Positions 58,160-64,000 of a stretch of DNA of 64,000 bases are shown here, in pieces (the first letter of the stretch is position 1; each line of letters opens with the position of its first letter). The DNA comes from an uncultured Paracoccaceae bacterium (GTDB lineage Bacteria > Pseudomonadota > Alphaproteobacteria > Rhodobacterales > Rhodobacteraceae), in the NCBI GenBank assembly GCA_937924905.1, contig CALDUK010000043.1:58925-122924 (forward strand), given 5' to 3'. Under the pieces are notes generated by a model. It was not told the origin of the DNA, ran no database searches, and saw nothing but the letters and a program-made list of their open reading frames with translations. Position numbers and translations under genes: made by a program.

Positions 58160-58475
58160 GGTGCCGGATTCTGTTGCCAGGCTCCGGCGGGCCCCGCCTA
58201 ACGCTGCTAGGCGCTAGGGCTTAGATTTCGGTGTTACGCACTGCTTACGCAGCGAGTGCAACCGGAGCTTTGTTGTCATTTGCAACTAGCTTTTGTGCGC
58301 CGATAACGGTGGCTTCCAACCGAAACAAAGCAAACCCCTTTAGACGTCCGTCGATCCTATTTCGTCCCCATGATCCCCAAATGAAGGATGTTTGGTGGAG
58401 ACGCCGGGTACCGCCCCCGGGTCCGAACCGCTTATTACGAGCGCGTTTATGTCCATAGTTCCCTTTGGGGGAACG
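58160..58475 (-). ncRNA. ssrA: tmRNA, permuted two-piece form
   Basis: The minus strand carries a circularly permuted tmRNA. The acceptor piece comes first and ends with CCACCA at 58398-58393, preceded by the T-arm with GGTTCGGACC. After a short spacer the coding piece starts at about 58369 (GGGGACGAAATAGGATCGAC); GGGGAC pairs with GTCTCC of the acceptor end. The tag frame runs from 58283 (resume codon GCA) to the stop TAA at 58247-58245 and encodes ANDNKAPVALAA. Outer ends (58160, 58475) are approximate. Confidence 0.92.
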
Positions 58476-58480
58476 ATTTG

Positions 58481-58509
58481 AATATAAGGGGTGAGATGGC
58501 ATTTGGGAA
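58481..58509 (-). promoter_or_regulatory. Possible ssrA promoter
   Basis: On the minus strand TATATT (58486-58481) lies 17 bases after TTCCCA (58509-58504). This would start transcription near 58474, at the 5' end of the acceptor piece. Confidence 0.4.
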
Positions 58510-58513
58510 GACC

Positions 58514-58528
58514 TGCAGCATTGCTGCA
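58514..58528. promoter_or_regulatory. Palindrome between ssrA and acuI
   Basis: TGCAGCA-T-TGCTGCA, perfect seven-base arms, 25 bases before the acuI ATG and just upstream of the ssrA promoter candidate. It could be an operator for either gene. Confidence 0.45.
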
Positions 58529-58552
58529 TTCTGACACATTGAGGGAGATACC

Positions 58553-59539
58553 ATGCGGGCTTTGGTTGTTGAGAAGAACGACGAAGGGCAAACCAGCGCT
58601 TCGGTGCAGGATATTGAAGAAAGCCGTTTGCCCGAGGGCAATGTGACGGTGGCGGTCGAATATTCGACGGTGAACTACAAAGACGGGCTTTGCGTGGGGC
58701 CGGGTGGTGGACTTGTGCGCACCTACCCGCATGTGCCCGGCATCGACTTTGCCGGTACGGTCGAAGCTTCGGATGACGATCGATATAAGCCCGGTGACAA
58801 AGTTGTTTTGACGGGATGGCGCGTTGGCGAAGTGCACTGGGGTGGATATGCCGAAAAGGCGCGGTTGAATGCTGATTGGCTGGTGCCGTTACCCGACGGG
58901 CTAAGCACGCGTCAGGCGATGGCCGTTGGCACCGCCGGGATCACAGCGATGCTGGCCGTGATGGCGCTGCAAGATCACGGGGTCAGCCCGGACAAGGGCG
59001 AGGTTTTGGTGACGGGTGCCGCAGGTGGTGTGGGGTCGGTCGCGACAGCGATTTTGGCCAACCTTGGGTATGAGGTCGCAGGCGTCACCGGTCGGCCGGA
59101 AACGGCGGATTATCTGACGGGCCTTGGGGCGTCAAAGATCGTGCCGCGTGCTGATCTGGCAGAAACCGTCAAACGCCCGCTTGAAGCCGAAGCATGGGCC
59201 GGTTGCGTCGATGCCGTGGGTGGCGCGATGTTGGCGCGGGTTTTGGGGCAAATGAAATACGGCGGCTCGGTTGCAGCCGTTGGGCTGGCCGGGGGGGCTG
59301 GTTTGCCCGCGACGGTTATCCCCTTTCTTCTGCGCGGCGTGAATTTGCTGGGGATCGACAGCGTCATGCAACCTTTTGAAAACCGGGTGCGCGCGTGGAA
59401 CCGTATCGCGAATGACCTGCCGATGGACAAGCTGGAGGCGATGATCGTCGAAGCTGGTCTGGGTGACTTGCCCAAGCTGGGGGCGGACATCCTGAAAGGT
59501 CAGGTTCGCGGACGCGTTGTCGTGGATGTGTCGGCCTGA
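58553..59539 (+). CDS. acuI: Acrylyl-CoA reductase AcuI-like (MDR family)
   Basis: A 328-residue zinc-free medium-chain dehydrogenase/reductase of the YhdH/AcuI type. NADPH is bound by the Rossmann motif TGAAGGVGSVATAILANLG; the substrate region includes YSTVNYKDGL and PGIDFAGTV. AcuI reduces acryloyl-CoA to propionyl-CoA and protects against the acrylate made from dimethylsulfoniopropionate in marine Rhodobacterales. No other DMSP genes are adjacent. The gene is preceded by GAGGGAGA. Confidence 0.88.
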   Translation: MRALVVEKNDEGQTSASVQDIEESRLPEGNVTVAVEYSTVNYKDGLCVGPGGGLVRTYPHVPGIDFAGTVEASDDDRYKPGDKVVLTGWRVGEVHWGGYAEKARLNADWLVPLPDGLSTRQAMAVGTAGITAMLAVMALQDHGVSPDKGEVLVTGAAGGVGSVATAILANLGYEVAGVTGRPETADYLTGLGASKIVPRADLAETVKRPLEAEAWAGCVDAVGGAMLARVLGQMKYGGSVAAVGLAGGAGLPATVIPFLLRGVNLLGIDSVMQPFENRVRAWNRIANDLPMDKLEAMIVEAGLGDLPKLGADILKGQVRGRVVVDVSA

Positions 59540-59572
59540 TAGGCCGACGCCAACATACAAAAGAGGGGCACC

Positions 59573-60502
59573 ATGAGCAGAGCATTCGTTTTTCCCGGCC
59601 AAGGCGCGCAAACCATTGGAATGGGGCGCGATCTGGCCGAGGCCTATCCCGCTGCAAAAGCCGTTTTTGACGAAGTGGACGAGGCGCTGGGCGAAAGGCT
59701 GAGCGCTTTGATTTGGGACGGCGAAGCTGACAGGCTGACGCTGACCGAAAATGCGCAACCGGCCTTGATGGCCACGTCGATGGCAACGGTACGGGCTTTG
59801 GGAGCGGAAGGTGTCGCAATAACGGATGCGTCTTTTGTCGCAGGGCATTCGCTGGGCGAATATTCGGCGCTTTGCGCAGCTGGCGCTTTGGGCGTTGCGG
59901 ATACCGCACGTTTGTTGCGCTTGCGCGGGCGGGCGATGCAATCGGCGGTGCCTGTGGGCGATGGCGCGATGGCCGCCGTTCTGGGGCTGGATATCGACGC
60001 TGTCGAAGCCCTGGCGGCAGATGCGGCGGAAGGGGATGTTTGCGAAGTGGCAAATGAAAACGATCCGGCACAAACCGTTGTTTCGGGGTCGAAAGCGGCC
60101 ATCGACCGGGTGATCGCGATGGCGAAAGAACGCGGTGCAAAGCGCGCGCTGCCCCTGCCGGTTTCAGCCCCGTTTCATTGCGCTTTGATGCAACCCGCCG
60201 CTGACGCCATGGCCGACGCTTTGGGGCAAGTCGAGATTTCGACGCCGAACGTTCCCGTGGTGGCAAATGTCGTGGCCGAGGCGGTTTCCGACCCTGAACG
60301 TATTCGTGAACTGCTGGTCGAACAGGTGGCAGGCCGGGTGCGCTGGCGGTCATCGGTTGAATGGATGGCAGCGAATGGGGTGACCCAGTTTTGGGAAGTC
60401 GGGGCGGGCAAAGCCCTGACCGGGATGATCCGGCGGATTGCGAAAGACGCCGAAACGCGCGCGATTGGTACATCTGCCGATGTCGCGGATGCAGTTGCCT
60501 GA
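59573..60502 (+). CDS. fabD: Malonyl CoA-acyl carrier protein transacylase
   Basis: A 309-residue transacylase that loads malonyl groups on acyl carrier protein. The catalytic Ser is S93 in GHSLGEYSAL, the first motif is FPGQGAQTIGMG, and the catalytic His is in SAPFHCALM. It begins the fabD-fabG-acpP-fabF cluster and is followed by fabG after 19 bases. Confidence 0.97.
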   Translation: MSRAFVFPGQGAQTIGMGRDLAEAYPAAKAVFDEVDEALGERLSALIWDGEADRLTLTENAQPALMATSMATVRALGAEGVAITDASFVAGHSLGEYSALCAAGALGVADTARLLRLRGRAMQSAVPVGDGAMAAVLGLDIDAVEALAADAAEGDVCEVANENDPAQTVVSGSKAAIDRVIAMAKERGAKRALPLPVSAPFHCALMQPAADAMADALGQVEISTPNVPVVANVVAEAVSDPERIRELLVEQVAGRVRWRSSVEWMAANGVTQFWEVGAGKALTGMIRRIAKDAETRAIGTSADVADAVA

Positions 60503-60521
60503 ACGACGGGAAGGGTTAGAA

Positions 60522-61259
60522 ATGTTTGACTTGAGTGGAAGAAGCGCACTGGTCACCGGTGCCTCTGGTGGCATCGGGGCTGAAATTGCGCGGGTGCTGC
60601 ACGGCGCGGGTGCCGCTGTTGCCTTGTCGGGGACACGGACCGAGCCATTGGACGCCCTGAAGGCCGAGCTGGGCGAACGCGCGCATGTCACACCGTGCAA
60701 CCTAAGCGATGGCGACGCGGTTGAAGCTTTGCCGAAACAGGCGGCCGAAGCGATGGGACGCGTGGACATTCTGGTAAACAACGCCGGGATCACGCGCGAC
60801 AATCTGTTTATGCGCATGTCGGGCGACGAGTGGGATGAGGTTTTGAACGTAAACCTGCGCAGTGCAATGATTTTGTCGAAAGGCGTCATTCGTGGCATGA
60901 TGAAGGCCCGCTGGGGGCGGATCGTCAATATCTCGTCCATTGTCGGCGCCACCGGCAACCCGGGTCAGGCGAACTATGCGGCCTCGAAAGCCGGACTTGT
61001 CGGTATGTCAAAGTCACTGGCTTATGAGGTGGCGAGCCGTGGGATCACGGTCAATGCCATTGCGCCGGGGTTCATCACCACAGCGATGACGGACAAGCTG
61101 ACGGATGATCAGAAAACCGGCATTCTGGCCCAGGTGCCGGCGGGACGGATGGGCGAGGCATCGGAAATTGCGGCTGCATCGCTTTATCTGGCCAGTGAAG
61201 AGGCCGGTTATGTGACAGGAGCCACGTTGCATATCAATGGCGGCATGGCCATGTTATAA
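60522..61259 (+). CDS. fabG: 3-oxoacyl-[acyl-carrier-protein] reductase
   Basis: A 245-residue SDR of fatty acid elongation. NADPH is bound at TGASGGIGAEIARVL, and the active residues are Ser in NISSIVGATG, Y152 and K156 (YAASKAG), unlike the SDR at 52233. ATG 60522 has AAGGG upstream. It is followed by a 141-base gap before acpP, which may hold a separate acpP promoter. Confidence 0.97.
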   Translation: MFDLSGRSALVTGASGGIGAEIARVLHGAGAAVALSGTRTEPLDALKAELGERAHVTPCNLSDGDAVEALPKQAAEAMGRVDILVNNAGITRDNLFMRMSGDEWDEVLNVNLRSAMILSKGVIRGMMKARWGRIVNISSIVGATGNPGQANYAASKAGLVGMSKSLAYEVASRGITVNAIAPGFITTAMTDKLTDDQKTGILAQVPAGRMGEASEIAAASLYLASEEAGYVTGATLHINGGMAML

Positions 61260-61400
61260 AGGGCAAACAGGCCGTTATATCATTTGCGTTTCTTGATCGG
61301 ATGGTATACCCGGCCTTTGCTTAAGCTTTCGGGCTGGATTTCGCCGTAAAACGCGAAGGACTTAATCGGGAACATGCCCGAAAAAACGTGAGGAATTAAC

Positions 61401-61634
61401 ATGAGCGACATCGCAGAGCGCACAAAGAAGATCGTCGTCGAGCATCTGGGCGTTGACGCCGATAAGGTTGCCGAAAACGCATCATTCATCGACGACCTTG
61501 GTGCAGACAGCCTGGACACCGTGGAACTGGTTATGGCGTTCGAGGAAGAGTTTGGAATCGAAATTCCGGACGACGCCGCCGAGACGATCCAGACGTTCGG
61601 CGATGCCGTGAAGTTCATCAAAGAAGCTGCCTGA
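61401..61634 (+). CDS. acpP: Acyl carrier protein
   Basis: A 77-residue acidic carrier protein. Phosphopantetheine attaches at S37 in [18 protein letters not shown], as in all bacterial acyl carrier proteins. GAGGAA precedes the ATG. The gene is highly expressed in most bacteria and has its own terminator at 61664-61692. Confidence 0.99.
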   Translation: MSDIAERTKKIVVEHLGVDADKVAENASFIDDLGADSLDTVELVMAFEEEFGIEIPDDAAETIQTFGDAVKFIKEAA

Positions 61635-61663
61635 TTTAACGGCCTTCTTTGGTATTTTGAGTG

Positions 61664-61692
61664 CGGCGCTTTCGGGCGCCGTTTTCGTTTTT
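61664..61692 (+). terminator. Terminator after acpP
   Basis: A six-pair CGGCGC/GCGCCG stem (61664-61669 with 61676-61681) with loop TTTCGG, followed by TTTTCGTTTTT. It separates acpP from the convergent PilZ gene. Confidence 0.85.
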
Positions 61693-62588
61693 CAGGCGCT
61701 TTGCGTGTTTTCTAACCCGGCACTTTGCAGCGCGCCCAATTCGTTTAGAGTAAACGGGCTGTCCAGCATCACGCCTGCGAAATAGTTGTTTGCCCATGCT
61801 ACTTCGGCCAGTTTGGTGCCTATGGGCAAATCCATCGTCACCAGCGTGCCCTGAGGCGGCGAGCCTGGCCAATCGAGTTTCATACCGCCTGCTGATATGT
61901 CTTTTGCAGCTACTTCGGCTTCGCCGATATTGCCGTCGACGTCTGTGTAGGTTAATGAAAACGCAAGCGAAATTGTGTTGCGCGGCATCCGTTCGACGCG
62001 GGCGCGCCGCATGGCGGCGGACATCCAGAACCGAAAGCCCAGATAGCCGCAAATCAACAAGCACAGTCCTATGGCTACGATGGTCAAATCACTTAAGTTG
62101 CGTATGTGATCGCCAATCGTTTCCGGATTTGTTTGTTTGGGTTTGCCCGCATATCCCCCGGGCCCGGCGCCAAATCGACTGGCCTTGGTGGTTGCGGCCA
62201 CGCTGTTTTGGCAACGCGACTGGCGAAAGAGATGATCCAGCCACGCGACATGGGCGCGATCCTTTTCGACATTTGTGGGCGTTGTTCCGGTTTGAAGAAC
62301 GTGTCGGGCAAGTGTTTCGGCATCAGCAACCGCTGCGGCCAATTGAGGTTTCGAGACCTCTTGCCCAGAGCGTTCGATGCGCGTCAGCAACTGGTCAATG
62401 TCCTGATCCCCAAGCAAAAATAACAGTGCTATTGCCCCCTGGTTCTGCTGGGCCCCGGTTTCGGCATAGGCGGCGAGATACGCGTCATGAATCGCGGCAA
62501 GGACAACCATGCCTTCGCACCGTGCCTGAACGGCAGACGGGAAGATAACCCAGCCGAGCAAGGTGAATATGAGTATGCGTAGGGACAT
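61692..62588 (-). CDS. Exported/membrane protein with cytoplasmic PilZ domain
   Basis: A 298-residue protein with a signal peptide (about residues 1-22), a periplasmic helical region with Cys residues (QARCEGM, SRCQNS), a membrane helix (about 168-188), and a C-terminal PilZ-like domain (about 195-285). AAKDISAGGMKLDW matches the DxSxxG motif; the basic cluster RRARVERMPRN precedes it but not with strict RxxxR spacing. It may sense cyclic di-GMP and signal across the membrane. It sits on the opposite strand inside the fab cluster. Confidence 0.8.
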   Translation of the reverse strand: MSLRILIFTLLGWVIFPSAVQARCEGMVVLAAIHDAYLAAYAETGAQQNQGAIALLFLLGDQDIDQLLTRIERSGQEVSKPQLAAAVADAETLARHVLQTGTTPTNVEKDRAHVAWLDHLFRQSRCQNSVAATTKASRFGAGPGGYAGKPKQTNPETIGDHIRNLSDLTIVAIGLCLLICGYLGFRFWMSAAMRRARVERMPRNTISLAFSLTYTDVDGNIGEAEVAAKDISAGGMKLDWPGSPPQGTLVTMDLPIGTKLAEVAWANNYFAGVMLDSPFTLNELGALQSAGLENTQSA

Positions 62589-62726
62589 GAAATTCTGACC
62601 GGTGGTGTGCGTATTGACTAACTTGGTCAGTTTTCGCTTTGGTTAATGCGCGAAAACTTTGCCTCAGATTGCGCCTGTGCTGTGGCCCGTGTATGAGTTT
62701 GAGCAAGAAAAGACAGGAGCAGTGGC

Positions 62727-63986
62727 ATGCGGCGGGTTGTGGTTACAGGCCTTGGAATGGTCTCGCCTTTGGCATCTGGTGTGGAGACGACCTGGACGCG
62801 TCTGCTGAACGGCGCGTCGGCGGCAGGCACGATTTCACGGTTCGATGCCGGACATTTGGCAACGACATATGCGTGCGAGGTTCCGCGCGGCGATGGGTCG
62901 GACGGGACGTTCAACCCGGATGACTGGATGGAACCAAAAGAGCAGCGCAAGGTCGATGAATTCATCCTTTACGGGCTGGCGGCTGCAGAGCAAGCGGTTC
63001 GGGATGCCGATTGGCGCCCCGAAGACACCGAAAGCCAGGAACGCACCGGCGTGATGATCGGGTCGGGCATTGGTGGGCTGCAATCCATCGCTGAAACGGC
63101 GGTTTTGCTGAAGGAACGTGGGCCCAGACGGGTGTCGCCCTTCTTTATTCCCGGTGCGCTGATCAATCTTATTTCCGGGCAGGTTTCGATCCGGTTTGGC
63201 TTTAAAGGCCCGAACCATTCGGTTGTGACGGCGTGTTCGACCGGCGCGCATGCCATAGGGGATGCGGCGCGGTTGATCATGCTGGATGATGCAGATGTCA
63301 TGTTGGCAGGTGGTGCCGAAAGCACGATTTGCGAACTTGGTATCGCGGGTTTCAATGCCTGCAAGGCGCTGTCCACCAAGCGCGGTGATGCGCCCGAGAC
63401 GGCGTCGCGGCCTTATGATGCAGACCGTGACGGGTTCGTCATGGGCGAAGGCGCGGGTGTTGTTGTGCTTGAGGAATATGAGCACGCCGTGGCGCGTGGG
63501 GCCAATATTTATGCAGAAATCCTGGGGTATGGGCTGTCGGGCGACGCCTATCACATCACTGCGCCGTCCGAGAACGGGGAAGGCGGGGAACGTGCGATGC
63601 GGAACGCTTTGCGGTCTGCTGGGCTGAAAGGTGCGGATATCGACTATATCAATGCGCACGGCACATCGACCATGGCAGACACCATTGAATTGGCCGCGGT
63701 CGAGCGTGTGATGGGCGAGGCGGCGAAGTCTGCGACTATGAGTTCGACCAAATCGTCGATTGGGCATTTGCTGGGGGCGGCCGGGGCTGTCGAGGCGATT
63801 TTCTGCATTCTGGCTTTGCGCGATCAGGTTGCGCCACCGACGATCAATTTGGACAACCCAGCGGTCGAGACACCGATTGATCTGGCTCCGAATGCCAAGC
63901 GCGAGCGCAAGATTGATGTGGCGTTGTCAAACTCGTTTGGATTTGGCGGCACCAATGCAAGTGTGATCTTCGGAAAGGTCAGCTAA
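62727..63986 (+). CDS. fabF: 3-oxoacyl-[acyl-carrier-protein] synthase II
   Basis: A 419-residue condensing enzyme that elongates fatty acids with malonyl-ACP. The nucleophile Cys is in VVTACSTGAHAIGD (about C169), and the two His are in NAHGTSTMADT (about residue 310) and SIGHLLGAAGAVE (about 346). GGAG lies before the ATG. The end, NSFGFGGTNASVIFGK, is complete. It is separated from acpP by the reversed PilZ gene. Confidence 0.98.
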   Translation: MRRVVVTGLGMVSPLASGVETTWTRLLNGASAAGTISRFDAGHLATTYACEVPRGDGSDGTFNPDDWMEPKEQRKVDEFILYGLAAAEQAVRDADWRPEDTESQERTGVMIGSGIGGLQSIAETAVLLKERGPRRVSPFFIPGALINLISGQVSIRFGFKGPNHSVVTACSTGAHAIGDAARLIMLDDADVMLAGGAESTICELGIAGFNACKALSTKRGDAPETASRPYDADRDGFVMGEGAGVVVLEEYEHAVARGANIYAEILGYGLSGDAYHITAPSENGEGGERAMRNALRSAGLKGADIDYINAHGTSTMADTIELAAVERVMGEAAKSATMSSTKSSIGHLLGAAGAVEAIFCILALRDQVAPPTINLDNPAVETPIDLAPNAKRERKIDVALSNSFGFGGTNASVIFGKVS

Positions 63987-64000
63987 ATGTGGAAACACAT
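63987..64000 (+). CDS. mltG: Start of next gene, probably mltG (partial)
   Basis: ATG begins right after the fabF stop, and the four visible codons read MWKH. In Rhodobacterales fabF is commonly followed by mltG, the endolytic murein transglycosylase, whose product often begins MWRHI. Only 14 bases are seen, so the assignment rests on position. Confidence 0.45.

Overview
The window is ordinary, gene-dense chromosome of an alphaproteobacterium, most likely a marine Rhodobacterales (Roseobacter-group) species. The pointers are a permuted two-piece tmRNA with tag ANDNKAPVALAA, a ChpT-type histidine phosphotransferase, the ornithine-lipid pair olsBA, an AcuI-type reductase, a LexA box of the alphaproteobacterial direct-repeat form GAAC-N7-GAAC, and a nuo operon with many extra reading frames between the nuo genes, as described for Rhodobacter capsulatus. 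I see no phage, insertion sequence, CRISPR array, rRNA or tRNA.

Layout. 1-5034: the end of rplU, rpmA and a strong terminator, then a GNAT acetyltransferase, obgE, proB and proA. 5024-12912: chpT, a DUF3553 protein, olsBA, and a minus-strand run (ThiE-like, PaaI-type thioesterase, M32 carboxypeptidase, heme A synthase, TrmJ, a lipoprotein). 13000-22504: moaA, glmS/glmU on the minus strand, a HAD phosphatase, a DegT aminotransferase, isovaleryl-CoA dehydrogenase behind a near-perfect palindrome, and small exported or membrane proteins.

22537-43124 is a complete 14-gene complex I operon in the order nuoA-B-C-D-E-F-G-H-I-J-K-L-M-N. At least twelve non-nuo frames lie inside it: a sulfotransferase between nuoC and nuoD, several small membrane proteins, a lipoprotein, exported proteins, and two very small frames at 36280-36402 and 37010-37162, shorter than usual gene-calling limits but joined to their neighbours by ATGA overlaps. 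A helix-hairpin-helix-like domain occurs three times in the window: on the tail of ribosomal protein L21, on the tail of NuoE, and on the tail of a membrane-anchored Ala/Lys/Glu-rich protein just after nuoE.

43144-49722: birA, coaX, ribonuclease J, a second HAD phosphatase, a DEAD-box helicase and a serine hydrolase. 49719-57545: prfC, an NTF2-like gene with a LexA box at its promoter, an SDR protein lacking YxxxK, an orphan ABC ATPase, a WYL regulator with a palindromic operator, tatABC and a DUF815 ATPase. 57552-64000: sspB next to ssrA (the adaptor beside the RNA that makes its tag), acuI, and the fatty-acid synthesis genes fabD, fabG, acpP, fabF, interrupted by a minus-strand PilZ membrane protein; mltG probably begins at the right edge.

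Nothing here looks like a complete unknown system. The best leads are the complex I accessory genes, the shared HhH-like tail domain, the sulfotransferase, and the SOS-type box before the NTF2-like gene. Family names come from motif reading and memory, not from searches.
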